Below are positions 26,536 through 36,285 of a stretch of 64,000 nucleotides of DNA, piece by piece. Below the pieces are notes generated by a model. The model ran no database searches. It saw only the letters and a program-made list of their open reading frames with translations, and was not told the origin of the DNA. A program made the translations under genes and the position numbers. The DNA comes from CALJFL01 sp963669435 (GTDB lineage Bacteria > Pseudomonadota > Gammaproteobacteria > Pseudomonadales > Halieaceae). Position 1 is the first letter of the stretch. Every line of letters begins with the position of its first letter. The stretch is from NCBI GenBank assembly GCA_963669435.1, contig OY770025.1, positions 186,001-250,000 on the forward strand, in the 5' to 3' direction.

Positions 26536-26638
26536 GACTCCGTTGTATCACACTTGGTGCTTCCCGGGGAATCTGTCTGATTTTCTTGCAACAGTGGCGT
26601 GTGCTCATCACTGAAAAACCGCATGTTGAGCTGAAAAC

Positions 26639-28000
26639 TCACTGGATAAATTCCGGCACTTTCGCATCGCTGCCCTTACCGCCCCGATCGATGTACTCCC
26701 TTAACTCCCTGTGCCGGGCCTCGGTCAGCGAGTAGGGAATGAGTGCGGCGATCGAAAACAAGGCCACCACCGCTGGGGCAATGCCGTAGATAATCTTGAG
26801 CCAATGCAGTTCTGCCACACCATTGCCGCCAGCCGCATCAAACCCTACCCATCCCAGCAAAATCAACGGCAGACCCTGTCCGGTGGCGAAAGCAAGCTTC
26901 TGCACCATGGCCTTGATGGCAAATATCAATCCCTGTTGGTTCTCACCGGTCAGTGCGGTATCGATGTCGGCGGTATCGGCAATCATCGCACCGGGCAACA
27001 AGGCCAGCGCACCGTAGCAGCTGCCCTTGAGAATAAACAGGGCAGTAAACAGTTCAACCTGACCTTCTTCCAGGAAATACATGGCCAAATTGGTGAGCAC
27101 CACAACGCCCAGTGCCAGCGCCAGGGCCCGGTGCTTTTCCAGCCTGCCGGCAATGCGACTCCACACCGGAATCATGGCCAGGGCCACGACAAAATACGCG
27201 GCATAAACAATGCCTATGTTCTCCACGCCAATAATTTCGTCGGCGAAAAATACCGTGGTGGTCTGGCGAAAGACCTCGGCAATGGTGGCGATAAATACCG
27301 CGGCAATGACCAACGCCAGCGGGCGGTTCCTGGACAGCAGTTTCAGTGCCTGGGGAATCGTGACCTGGGCACTGGTACCAGCGTCCTGCTCTGGCTCGGG
27401 CACACCGGTAAAGGTGATCAGGGCGCACAACGGCAAACCGAGCAGGAAAAATATGCTCAGGCCGTGCAATATGTCGCCAGAGGTGGCGTCCGGGCGCGAC
27501 AGGATATAGGCGGGAATAATCGTGGCAATAACCAGGCCCGCAGTATCAAAAAAACGCGAGCAGGCAATGATCTGTGTGCGCTCGTGGTAATTGGTGGACA
27601 GCTGTGCGCCCCAGGCGTGGTACGGCAACAACAAGGTCGTGTAGCCGAAATAGGTGAGGGACACAGCACATAAAAAATACAGTGTTCCAACGCCCTCGGG
27701 CGGGCGGAACAGCAGGTAAACCCCCGACATGATGACCACCGTACCGATGGGCACCCAGACCTTGCGCTTACCCATCGCCGGGCGCCAACGGTCTGACAGC
27801 AAACCGATCAGCGGGTCGGTGATAAAGTCAGTGAGCCGCGAGAGCATCAACATCACGCCCACCGCCGCGAGCGGGAGACCCAGTTCACCGGCGTAAAACG
27901 GCGCCAGGTAAATGCCCATGGGGATACCGATCACCCCCACGGGCAACGCGAGAACGCCGTAACTGAGAATGACCCGTCGGCTGATGGTCTGTTCACTCAT
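26639..28000 (-). CDS. MFS transporter of the GPH (glycoside-pentoside-hexuronide) type
   Basis: A 453-residue inner-membrane carrier with about 12 hydrophobic segments. The text LTDFITDPLIGLLSDRWRPA and MGKRKVWVPIGTVV is the signature loop of the GPH:cation symporters. The substrate could be a sugar or another small organic compound. The start overlaps the stop of the epimerase gene by 8 bases, so the two are translationally coupled. Confidence 0.9.
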   Translation of the reverse strand: MSEQTISRRVILSYGVLALPVGVIGIPMGIYLAPFYAGELGLPLAAVGVMLMLSRLTDFITDPLIGLLSDRWRPAMGKRKVWVPIGTVVIMSGVYLLFRPPEGVGTLYFLCAVSLTYFGYTTLLLPYHAWGAQLSTNYHERTQIIACSRFFDTAGLVIATIIPAYILSRPDATSGDILHGLSIFFLLGLPLCALITFTGVPEPEQDAGTSAQVTIPQALKLLSRNRPLALVIAAVFIATIAEVFRQTTTVFFADEIIGVENIGIVYAAYFVVALAMIPVWSRIAGRLEKHRALALALGVVVLTNLAMYFLEEGQVELFTALFILKGSCYGALALLPGAMIADTADIDTALTGENQQGLIFAIKAMVQKLAFATGQGLPLILLGWVGFDAAGGNGVAELHWLKIIYGIAPAVVALFSIAALIPYSLTEARHRELREYIDRGGKGSDAKVPEFIQ

Positions 28001-29018
28001 AACGGTGTGTCCCGCGTTGAATGTCCGCCCTACTGTCCTTGATCATGGCGTCCTGCACGATGGTGTCCAGTAATCTGTCCAGGTCGGGGTCGGGGCTGTA
28101 ACCACTGTCCATCAGCGCCAGGGTCGCCCGCGCGGCCCCGGGCAGACCTTCCGCCAACGTAACCTGGCATTCCCAGTCACCTAACAGACCACTTACCTTG
28201 CTGTTGTCAAAAATGAGACTGTTGGTCTTGTCACCCCAGAGCGGGCCTTCCCAGCGCGCATCATAATCTACCATCCGCGCGGTGCTCACGTAACAGATCT
28301 TCGGCGCCACGCCCAGGGACGCAGCGAACTGGTCGACGATATGATTCCATGTGGGCGCCTCGTTGGAGGTGATATGTACGGTTTCACCCAGTGCCGCCGG
28401 GTTGCCACACAATCCTACAAACGCCCTGGCAAAATCATCCGCGTGGGTTAGGGTCCACAGGGACTCGCCGTCGTCATGCACAACAATGGCTTTGCCCTGC
28501 AGTATGCGCCAGGCCTGGTGATTTCCATCGACCACAGCCCCTGGTAGTTGATTCCGATAGGTATGGCTGGGCCTGACGATTGTCGCAGCCATCTGCCCCG
28601 ACTGCGCCGCCTGGTTCAATGCCGCCTCGCACTCCGCTTTCTTGCGGCCATACTCCCAGAAGGTATTGCCCAGGTCATTGGCTTCGCGCACCGGCCCGTT
28701 GCAGGGCTTGGCGTAGACTGCAGCAGAGGAGACAAAGACATACTGCCCGCAGCGCGGACCGAAGAACTCAATATCGCGCCGCACCTGTTCCGGGGTGAAT
28801 GCGAGAAACTGACAGACCACATCGAAGTTGCGATCCGCCAGGGCCCGGTAAGGATCGTCATCGCCCAGGTCACCGCGAATCTGCTCAACCACCTCTGCGG
28901 AGAATAGGGATTGGTTGCCACGGTTGAACACCGAAACTCGATGCCCGGCAGCCACCGCTTGCGCGACGCAAGCCGTTGAGATTTCGCCACTGCCGCCAAT
29001 AAACAGGATTTCGCTCAT
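27993..29018 (-). CDS. NAD-dependent epimerase/dehydratase-like protein
   Basis: A 341-residue extended SDR-fold protein. The dinucleotide motif is ILFIGGSGEISTA near the start, and the YGRKK segment supplies the Tyr-x3-Lys pair; VFVSSAAVYAKP precedes it as the serine strand. The Rossmann glycine pattern is G-x2-G-x2-S rather than the classic G-x2-G-x2-G. It resembles the atypical group that includes CSP41-like and isoflavone-reductase-like proteins. It leads an operon with the MFS carrier, and the function is otherwise unknown. Confidence 0.88.
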   Translation of the reverse strand: MSEILFIGGSGEISTACVAQAVAAGHRVSVFNRGNQSLFSAEVVEQIRGDLGDDDPYRALADRNFDVVCQFLAFTPEQVRRDIEFFGPRCGQYVFVSSAAVYAKPCNGPVREANDLGNTFWEYGRKKAECEAALNQAAQSGQMAATIVRPSHTYRNQLPGAVVDGNHQAWRILQGKAIVVHDDGESLWTLTHADDFARAFVGLCGNPAALGETVHITSNEAPTWNHIVDQFAASLGVAPKICYVSTARMVDYDARWEGPLWGDKTNSLIFDNSKVSGLLGDWECQVTLAEGLPGAARATLALMDSGYSPDPDLDRLLDTIVQDAMIKDSRADIQRGTHRYE

Positions 29019-29222
29019 CGCCGATTACCGCCCGGCGCCATAACCGGACTCCAGGCAAACCACTCCGCACACACGTAGGCATCAGGCTGCCAAAAAAGCG
29101 CCTGGGCACGACCAGAATCACGAGATTGCTTACACGCTTTTACTTTCACAGTGTGGCCTCGACGTAAGCACCAGTAAGGATTTGCCACACAGATGCACCG
29201 CAGGAGTTATTTATATTTAATC

Positions 29223-29257
29223 TATAAATACACTATTATACTTATTGTATAAATACA
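29223..29257 (-). promoter_or_regulatory. AT-rich leader with a repeated TATAAATACA
   Basis: Upstream of the epimerase-MFS operon the 10-mer TATAAATACA occurs at 29223-29232 and 29248-29257, 25 bases apart, inside a very AT-rich block that also contains TATAAT on the minus strand. The spacing fits two turns plus of helix and could be a promoter with a regulator site. This is a pattern only. Confidence 0.35.
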
Positions 29258-29275
29258 ACCGTTCAATGCGCTATG

Positions 29276-30184
29276 TCAGCCAGAATCGGGTCGAGAAATA
29301 TCGGCAATCTCACTATCGATTTTATCGAGTCCTAACCGTGCTACTACGGTGGTCAGATCATTCACACCGACACTAATATGCAGAAAACCATTAGCCAGGA
29401 ATAGACCGCTGCTGAACGTTACTCGCTGCAATTTCTGCCGATACCGGGGCACGGAAAATGCCTTGCCGTTTTCGTGCAACTCACGGGTGAGTTGCTGCAA
29501 CCGCGCCCCGGCGAAAATTGCTTCGCCATAATCCACGGGAACAACACGCTGGACGGAAAAATTGTCCCCCAGGAAAACCAGGTAATTGTCATAGACGAGG
29601 TTTTTGTACTTAACGTGAAAAACCGCCAGGTTATAACCGCGGTACTCGACATAGTTGGTTCCGCCGCCCAGGTGAACCACCTGCTCGAGATCCACGTTGC
29701 GCGATACCCAGTCATGTAGATATACGCTGGGCTCGGCAAGGTGCGGTTCGTGCACACCTTCTTCGTCGACCGCGAGAATCACCAGCTCTGGATAAAGGCT
29801 GTAGACAACATAAAGCCGACCCTCTTTTACCAGCGGACACCAGTTTTTCTCCCGTTCCCGTCGCTGCATATTGCGCAGCGATAGCGGCCTTAGCCTCAGG
29901 TGTTGGTGGTCCAGATCCAATGTGCCGTACCCCATCCCCTTACCATCGCCATGACAGCACCAGACGCGGTGGGCGCCACGATGGAAAATCACCCGCGGAT
30001 CCTCCGCACCGGTGACCTTTGGCATCGGATCAGCCACTGGGTGAAAATGTTCGTCGAGGCGCTGTATATACGCACGCTTTCTGCGGTAACTGTTGTTGTA
30101 GATAATCCCGTAACCGGCTGCGAGGGGAAATACACTACCGTTAACCGCGTCGATGTCGAGCTCGATGAGTTCGTCGACCTTCAC
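29276..30184 (-). CDS. Beta-propeller protein, possibly GH130/GH43-like
   Basis: A 302-residue protein that begins at GTG 30184; a stop four codons upstream of the last alternative rules out a longer frame. The text suggests a five-bladed propeller: GAEDPRVIFHRGAHRVWC, EKNWCPLVKEGRLYVVYSLY, LGGGTNYVEYRGYNLAVFH. The EDPR and EKNW segments recall glycoside phosphorylases/hydrolases of the GH130 and GH43 type and similar proteins in polysaccharide clusters. I cannot identify catalytic acids, so no reaction is assigned. It may be coupled to a 52-codon frame just upstream through a GTGA overlap. Confidence 0.78.
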   Translation of the reverse strand: MKVDELIELDIDAVNGSVFPLAAGYGIIYNNSYRRKRAYIQRLDEHFHPVADPMPKVTGAEDPRVIFHRGAHRVWCCHGDGKGMGYGTLDLDHQHLRLRPLSLRNMQRREREKNWCPLVKEGRLYVVYSLYPELVILAVDEEGVHEPHLAEPSVYLHDWVSRNVDLEQVVHLGGGTNYVEYRGYNLAVFHVKYKNLVYDNYLVFLGDNFSVQRVVPVDYGEAIFAGARLQQLTRELHENGKAFSVPRYRQKLQRVTFSSGLFLANGFLHISVGVNDLTTVVARLGLDKIDSEIADISRPDSG

Positions 30185-30339
30185 CGCGAACTCGCTCTTG
30201 CAATCGCCTCATGCTTTATCGAACCAGGAAGTCCTCCAGCAACACACGGCATTAGCGTCAGCAACGCTCCGTTCGCGGATCGCTTTTCTGGAGCTTTGCT
30301 GATGGCGGGCGCTAGCGCAACTAACTCGGAAGTTGTCAT
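30181..30339 (-). CDS. Possible short ORF upstream of the propeller gene
   Basis: A 52-codon frame from ATG 30339 (MTTSELVALAPAISKAPEKR) ends in TGA overlapping the GTG start of the propeller gene. I recognise no family. The overlap suggests translational coupling, but the composition (alanine and serine rich, no strong ribosome site) leaves it doubtful. Confidence 0.2.
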   Translation of the reverse strand: MTTSELVALAPAISKAPEKRSANGALLTLMPCVAGGLPGSIKHEAIARASSR

Positions 30340-30612
30340 GGACCCATACTAGTTGATATAGCTATAGCTAAGAAAGTACGTCCGCTGCCAAGCACTTTTG
30401 AAAAACCCGTTTCATCAAATGTCGCCAAATAATTGAGAACGTTATGTCAGGCGCCTATGTTGAGTATGCAGAACTTGTCAATCCAGGGATAGGAAGACAA
30501 GGCGGTAAGTGGACTTACACCTGCGCTGCCAACCACGTACTCTCGCCACGCGCGCGAACCGTGACGATCTCTGGAATTTATTGCTGTGGCTTTTATCCAG
30601 GAGATTTGGCTC

Positions 30613-32475
30613 ATGAGATCGCTCTTCCCGCTGACACTGATCGTGGTTCTCCCCCTCGCATCGCAGGCTCAGAATTCCGCGCCTGCTGGAGCAACAATCT
30701 CCCAGAACCCCACCCTCCTGTCTGTTGAACCACCGACCGCCGTTGTAGGCGACCAAAAAATTGTCTCACCAGAGCCAGCACCTTCCGACAGTACTCCACA
30801 GGCACTGCGCTCAGCAGAGAGTGCCGCAGCCGTTCCAGGGTCGGCAGATTATTCTGATCTGCTTACGTTTGACGAGTTTCCACCGGGAACCGCGGTGGAG
30901 AACAATTACGTCCAGCACGGGATTATTTTCGGAGGCTCTGGGCCCAAGTTGGTCACGGACAACTCGAGTGCCTACGGCGCCGTTTTATCGGGGACTCCAA
31001 CACTGGAGGGTGACATCGAGGGCACGTTTGTCCTTCCCGGCACAAACACGCCTGCAAGCGTATTCCGCATGGCATTTGATATCGGATCGATTGACGGGGA
31101 TCAATCGGTTCAAATCGATTTCTTTAACTTGAACGGCGATCTTCTATATTCAGTGGTACCGACCCAGCAGGGTTTCCTGCGCTATAGCTTCACCGGCGGA
31201 AATCAGGGCATCGCACGCTGGCGGGCCTACATTATCGGCGATGAGCCGGCGGGCTTTGGTATCGACAATCTCTATTTTTCTATTCCTGGTGAAGAGGATG
31301 ACCTGGACCGTGAGAAAGGTGAGGTCTGCTTTTCTGAGGGTAACCCGATAAACCCAGCCGTCGGCAACAAGGTGCAAATGGAGACCGACTATGAAGGGAC
31401 ACGGCCGTTCCCACTCTCGGTTACGCGCACTTACAACTCGCTGGATGGCAGCTGGCAACGCTTCAGGCAGCTCAACTTCGACCCCGGCAGCGTCGATGCG
31501 CGCCTGGTTCGGGCGGATGGCAAGGGTGTTACCTTTCTCGGTATTCCCAGTGCAAACACCCTGGTTGCATCGGCCCGCGATATCACCGGGTCATTAACGC
31601 GAACCCAGGATTCAGCCACGATCCTGGGTTGGCAGTACGCCAACCTGGACGACGACGTGGAAGTGTATGACGCAGAAGGTCGCATCGTTTCAGTGACCAA
31701 ACGTTCGGGAGTGAGTCACACCTACACTTACACAGAATCCAGCATTACGGTAACCCACAGCCTCGGGGGAAGCCTGACCTATGCGCTGGATTTAAACGGT
31801 CGCATCACAGGCTTTACCGATCCGGACGGTTACACGTACAGCTACGACTACAATGCAAATGGGATGCTCACCGGGGTGAATTATCCCGGGGACACTGGTG
31901 GCAGGATTTACCATTACGAGGACCTGGCTTACCCAGATTTACTCAGCGGTATCTCCGACGCAAATGGCAATCGCTTCGCAAGCTGGAGCTACGACTCCAA
32001 CCGCAGGGCCGTGAGTTCCGAGCATGCGGGCCAGACCGATCGCGTGAGTTTCGATTACACCTATGTTAACTACCCCTCAACACCCTTTGTAACCACCACC
32101 AATGCATTGGGTAAATCCCGGACCTATTACTACACCCGGGTAAATGGCGTGAGAAAACCCTACTACATTGACGGCCTGCCCAGCGCCAACTGCGCCGCCG
32201 CTTTCCAGCGCATCGGTTACAACAGCAGCGGTTTCATCAGCAGCAGACAAGACTGGGAAGGTAACACCACCACCTTCACGCGCGACTCGCAGGGAAGAGA
32301 ACTGATTCGCACCGAGGCACAAGGTACGCCACAGGAGCGTGAAACCAGGACGGAGTGGCACCCCACCTTCAACGTGCCCGCCAAAATCACCGAACCAGGC
32401 ATGGAAACTACCTTCACCTACGACGGTAATGGCAACGAGCTAAGCCGACGCGTGCGAGATACCACAACACCATGA
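30613..32475 (+). CDS. Secreted RHS/YD-repeat protein, N-terminal half
   Basis: Start at ATG 30613, with GGAG 9 bases upstream and a signal peptide (MRSLFPLTLIVVLPLASQAQ); the longer frame to 30586 lacks both. The 620-residue product has a low-complexity linker, a beta-sandwich domain (about residues 80-225: YSDLLTFDEFPPGTAVENNY and GFGIDNLYFSI), then the DUF6531-type entry (CFSEGNPINPAVGNKVQMET, RTYNSLDGSW) and YD repeats to the end. It stops in the middle of the repeats, after ELSRRVRDTTTP. The next gene resumes them after its own signal peptide. A complete RHS shell would need both proteins. Confidence 0.9.
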   Translation: MRSLFPLTLIVVLPLASQAQNSAPAGATISQNPTLLSVEPPTAVVGDQKIVSPEPAPSDSTPQALRSAESAAAVPGSADYSDLLTFDEFPPGTAVENNYVQHGIIFGGSGPKLVTDNSSAYGAVLSGTPTLEGDIEGTFVLPGTNTPASVFRMAFDIGSIDGDQSVQIDFFNLNGDLLYSVVPTQQGFLRYSFTGGNQGIARWRAYIIGDEPAGFGIDNLYFSIPGEEDDLDREKGEVCFSEGNPINPAVGNKVQMETDYEGTRPFPLSVTRTYNSLDGSWQRFRQLNFDPGSVDARLVRADGKGVTFLGIPSANTLVASARDITGSLTRTQDSATILGWQYANLDDDVEVYDAEGRIVSVTKRSGVSHTYTYTESSITVTHSLGGSLTYALDLNGRITGFTDPDGYTYSYDYNANGMLTGVNYPGDTGGRIYHYEDLAYPDLLSGISDANGNRFASWSYDSNRRAVSSEHAGQTDRVSFDYTYVNYPSTPFVTTTNALGKSRTYYYTRVNGVRKPYYIDGLPSANCAAAFQRIGYNSSGFISSRQDWEGNTTTFTRDSQGRELIRTEAQGTPQERETRTEWHPTFNVPAKITEPGMETTFTYDGNGNELSRRVRDTTTP

Positions 32476-32531
32476 CCTGACGAAAACACCGACAGATTTT
32501 TACCCGCAGGGACTACTTCAAGGACGATGAC

Positions 32532-35500
32532 ATGACCCAGCCAAACCGAATCACAACTCTGACTCCGCTGGCCATCGCGCTAGCTGTTCTGGCCAGCCCC
32601 GCCACTGTATTCGCAGATCCACAGTGGAACTACACCTATAACAATAGCGGACAAGTCCTAACCGCCGATGGACCGCGAATCGATGTCAGTGATACCACTA
32701 CTTACACCTATGACGCCAGTGGCAACCGGGTTTCGATGACCAACGCTCTGGGGCACATCACCCTGATGCAGGATTACAACGCCAGGGGACAGGTGGGCAA
32801 AATCATTGATCCCAACGGGACAGAAACCTTGCTGACCTACCATCCCAGGGGTTGGCTGCTCTCGAGCATCGTCAAGGACCCGGGAGGTGATGTATCAAAA
32901 GATGCCGCGACGAGCTACACCTACGACAATGAAGGACTATTGCTGAGTACGACGTTGCCCAACAACACTGTTCTTTACAACGAATACGATGGTGCACAAC
33001 GGCTTATAGCAATCAGCAATAGCATTGGTGAACGCATTGAATACCAACTGGATGCGGCGGGGAATCGCATCGGGGAAACTACCCGCAGTGATTCGGGCAG
33101 CATCACCCGGGACATAACACGCGTATTTGACGAACTGAGTCGCCTGATTGAGATTAGCGGCGCCAGCGGACAAACCACCACCTTCAGCTACGACAAAAAC
33201 GGCAACCAGGTCACCGTCACCGACGGCAATCAGAATACAACGTCAGAAGATCACGATGCGCTCGACCGGGTCATCAATACCTTAGCGCCGTTGGGTAGTA
33301 ATGCCGTCTATCTTAATGACGAGCAGCACAATCTTGTTCAGTTGACCGATCCTGGCGGCTTGACGACTCATTACAGCTACGATGGTCGCAACAACCTGCT
33401 GCAGGTGGACAGCCCGGATACCGGCATTACTGTCTACAGCTACGACGAGGCTGACAACCAAACCTCTCGCATCGATGCAAACGGTGTCACTGCCACATTC
33501 ACCTACGATGCGCTCAATCGTCCGTTATCTACCAGCTTTCCCAATAGCGATATCAATATCACCTACGGCTACGACGCGGGCACCTACGGCAAAGGCCGGC
33601 TGACCTCAATCAGCGACGCCAGTGGCACCACCCTTTTCGATCACGACCACCGGGGCAATATCATCTACCAGGGACTGGATACAGGGTCCATCCAGATTGG
33701 CCTGAGCTTCAACTACAACACGGCAGACCAGCTGGTACAGATCACCTACCCCAGCGGGCGTGTGGTGGATTACGTCCGCGGCGAGGATGGGTTGATCGCG
33801 GCAGTAAACACTACGACCACGGAAGGTAGCCAGGTACTGGCCAATAGCATTGACTATATGCCCTATGGTCCGATGAACGCGGCCAGTTACGGGAATGGGG
33901 TCAACTTTAGTGCGACTTTTGACCTGGATTACCGGGTCGCAAGTATGAGCCATTCCGCAACCCGGCAAACCGAGTACAACTACGACAATGTGGACAACAT
34001 CACCGGTATCAGCGATCAGCTCGACCCCGCAGCTAACCAGGTCTTCGCTTACGATGCGCTAAATCGCCTGACAAACGCGCAGGGAGACTATGGTGATATC
34101 GAATACACCTACGACGCCAACGGCAACCGGCTCAGTTATACCGACAACACAGGTATCGATTCATATACCTATGACGCCACCAGCCATCGCCTGCTAAGCA
34201 CCAATGACTGGGATTACCAATACGACAACACCGGCAATCTGGTAGCGAGAATCACCCGCAATGACAATTCCGGTGACGGAGTGCTCTATCGATACGACGA
34301 AAACAACCGTCTGGTGGAAGTCTCTTCAAGAACTACTGTTGGTAATGAACAGAACGATACGGTACTGGCCACCTACACCTATAACGCCATGGGGCAACGC
34401 GCTCGCAAGGTGGGACCGGCGGGGGCAACCCACTACGTCTACGGGCCAGATGATCTATTGATGGCGGAAGTTAACCAGGATGGCGTGGTCTTGCGCGAGT
34501 ATGTCTACCTGAATGGCCAACCACTCGCGGTTGTGCAGACTACCATCACCCAACCGCCCCCCACCCCCGGCGTGGAGATCATCATCGATGATCTTGATGG
34601 CGAAATCAGCTTTACCGGTACCTGGGAGAATGTCCGCAAAAAAGGCGCATGGCTGGACTACTATGGCCGCTCAGAAAACACCGGGAACACCTACCGCTGG
34701 ACACCGACAGGCCTCAATCCCAGCAACTACGAAGTCTGGGCCTGGTGGCCGAAGACAAAAAAGAACAACAAAACCGCCACCTACACCATCTTCCACGATG
34801 GGCAAACCGATCTCAGCGTGCAGGATCAAAGCACGCCCGGCAAGCTATGGGTACAGCTGGGCACCTATCAATTTTCAGGAGACGGCTCAGAATACATCGA
34901 GATTTCGGATCTGGGAGGCAAAACTGCCGCAGATGGTATCCGCATGGTGGAACTTGTCTCACCCCCACCAGAAATCAACACGGCGCTCTACTACATTCAC
35001 AACGACCACCTCGGCACCCCACAAGTGCTAACAGACCAGAACGGTAACACCGCCTGGCGCGCCAGCTACAAACCCTTCGGCAAAGCCAACGTCAGCATCA
35101 ACAGCGTGGTCAATAACTTGAGATTTCCCGGACAATACTTTGACGAGGAAACAAACCTGCACCAGAATTACTTTAGAGACTATGATCCCGGGCTGGGAAG
35201 GTATGTGCAGAGTGATCCGATAGGGTTGGAAGGAGGGCTAAACAGTTATGCCTATGTAGGAAGCAACCCTAACAAGTACATCGATCCAAAAGGTTTGAGG
35301 ATTGTTTTTAACCGATGGAACCAGTTTCAAGCCTCTTTAGCTGGAAGAAATCTCAACTCTTCTCAGATGAGTGCAATTTATAGACAAATTCAGCTGAATC
35401 GTATGGGTCAATTTTCCAACCAAGCACTGCATCAAGCTCTAGAGAATCTGCCTGATATGTCGAAAGAAGCGATTATAGGACCTACGAGTTGCACCTCTTT

Positions 35501-35660
35501 TGGAAACTGTACTACTCAGGTACAGGTATGTAACTGTGTGAGCCCGAAGTCGAATGCGGAAAGCTGCCAAGTAGGATCAGGTAACGAAGTAATGAAACCT
35601 TTACCCGAAGACGATCCGTACTGCACTTGCTGGATGGAAACCAGAATCATCGGTCAGTGA
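32532..35660 (+). CDS. Secreted RHS protein with core domain and variable tip
   Basis: A 1042-residue protein. A signal peptide (LTPLAIALAVLASPATVFA) leads straight into YD repeats (QWNYTYNNSGQVLTADGPR). The repeats run to about residue 670. A golvesin-like beta domain follows (about 680-806: YEVWAWWPKTKKNNKTATYT, ADGIRMVEL). The RHS core domain is at 819-917 (YYIHNDHLGTPQVLTDQNGN, FPGQYFDEETNLHQNYFRDY, RYVQSDPIGLEGGLNSYAYV), ending at DPKGL. The last 125 residues are an unrecognised, cysteine-rich tip with seven or more cysteines. In known RHS proteins the core releases such tips as toxins. The tip-encoding DNA is more AT-rich than the shell. Whether the tip is toxic is inferred. Confidence 0.92.
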   Translation: MTQPNRITTLTPLAIALAVLASPATVFADPQWNYTYNNSGQVLTADGPRIDVSDTTTYTYDASGNRVSMTNALGHITLMQDYNARGQVGKIIDPNGTETLLTYHPRGWLLSSIVKDPGGDVSKDAATSYTYDNEGLLLSTTLPNNTVLYNEYDGAQRLIAISNSIGERIEYQLDAAGNRIGETTRSDSGSITRDITRVFDELSRLIEISGASGQTTTFSYDKNGNQVTVTDGNQNTTSEDHDALDRVINTLAPLGSNAVYLNDEQHNLVQLTDPGGLTTHYSYDGRNNLLQVDSPDTGITVYSYDEADNQTSRIDANGVTATFTYDALNRPLSTSFPNSDINITYGYDAGTYGKGRLTSISDASGTTLFDHDHRGNIIYQGLDTGSIQIGLSFNYNTADQLVQITYPSGRVVDYVRGEDGLIAAVNTTTTEGSQVLANSIDYMPYGPMNAASYGNGVNFSATFDLDYRVASMSHSATRQTEYNYDNVDNITGISDQLDPAANQVFAYDALNRLTNAQGDYGDIEYTYDANGNRLSYTDNTGIDSYTYDATSHRLLSTNDWDYQYDNTGNLVARITRNDNSGDGVLYRYDENNRLVEVSSRTTVGNEQNDTVLATYTYNAMGQRARKVGPAGATHYVYGPDDLLMAEVNQDGVVLREYVYLNGQPLAVVQTTITQPPPTPGVEIIIDDLDGEISFTGTWENVRKKGAWLDYYGRSENTGNTYRWTPTGLNPSNYEVWAWWPKTKKNNKTATYTIFHDGQTDLSVQDQSTPGKLWVQLGTYQFSGDGSEYIEISDLGGKTAADGIRMVELVSPPPEINTALYYIHNDHLGTPQVLTDQNGNTAWRASYKPFGKANVSINSVVNNLRFPGQYFDEETNLHQNYFRDYDPGLGRYVQSDPIGLEGGLNSYAYVGSNPNKYIDPKGLRIVFNRWNQFQASLAGRNLNSSQMSAIYRQIQLNRMGQFSNQALHQALENLPDMSKEAIIGPTSCTSFGNCTTQVQVCNCVSPKSNAESCQVGSGNEVMKPLPEDDPYCTCWMETRIIGQ

Positions 35661-35688
35661 TTGGTTATTACAGAATTCAATTGTTCTA

Positions 35689-36285
35689 ATGAATAGTACT
35701 GGGATATACATCGCGCTATTTTTGTCTGGCTCTCTTTTAGGAAGCGCTGCCACTAGCTATTATCAAGCGAATACGGGGCAGTTAGTTCTAGGTTTTGACC
35801 ACAATGCTGATGGGATACTCGATGAGCGTCTAATTGGCGTCGAGGGTTCACCGCAGAAAGTAATGATCGATCGAAACTTTGACGGGTCAGACGACTACAT
35901 AATGTTTTTCTTAACAACAGGTCATGTAAGCTCATCTACATCAGACGATGATTTCGATGGTATATTCGAAACAGAATCAAGTTTTGTAAACAATCAACCT
36001 AGCGCAGTGAGAGTAGATTCAGATGGTGATGGTGATTTTGATTTAATCCAATACTTTACATACGGCGTAGCCAGCGAATCTTTCATCAAAAATCCAGCCA
36101 CAGGGCTCAAGGAAAGAAAGCATTTGTACAAACTCGGGAAAATATCTAAGACCTATAAAGATACGAACTCAAATGGAGTATTCGACCTCGAATGTATCTA
36201 CGATTTTTTCCAAGACGAAACCTGTAACCAATTAGCAACACCTATTAGCAATGATGGCAAAGAGGGTGTCGGATCCAGTGAATGA
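35689..36285 (+). CDS. Membrane-anchored or secreted protein with calcium-site-like repeats
   Basis: A 198-residue protein with an N-terminal hydrophobic segment (GIYIALFLSGSLLGSAATSY), an uncleaved anchor or signal peptide. Five evenly spaced D-x-D/N-x-D/N-G loops follow: DHNADGILDE, DRNFDGSDDY, DDDFDGIFET, DSDGDGDFDL and DTNSNGVFDL. Such loops bind calcium in EF-hand, dockerin and thrombospondin-type-3 repeats. The gene is AT-rich and starts 29 bases after the RHS stop, the position where an immunity or accessory gene is normally found. I recognise no known immunity family. Confidence 0.75.
   Translation: MNSTGIYIALFLSGSLLGSAATSYYQANTGQLVLGFDHNADGILDERLIGVEGSPQKVMIDRNFDGSDDYIMFFLTTGHVSSSTSDDDFDGIFETESSFVNNQPSAVRVDSDGDGDFDLIQYFTYGVASESFIKNPATGLKERKHLYKLGKISKTYKDTNSNGVFDLECIYDFFQDETCNQLATPISNDGKEGVGSSE

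Noticed and set aside
26711..27673. 320-codon plus-strand frame
   Set aside because: Antisense to the MFS carrier; Gln/Gly/His-rich text without domain features.
30444..30728. 94-codon frame before the RHS gene
   Set aside because: It overlaps the RHS start and signal peptide and has no recognisable features.
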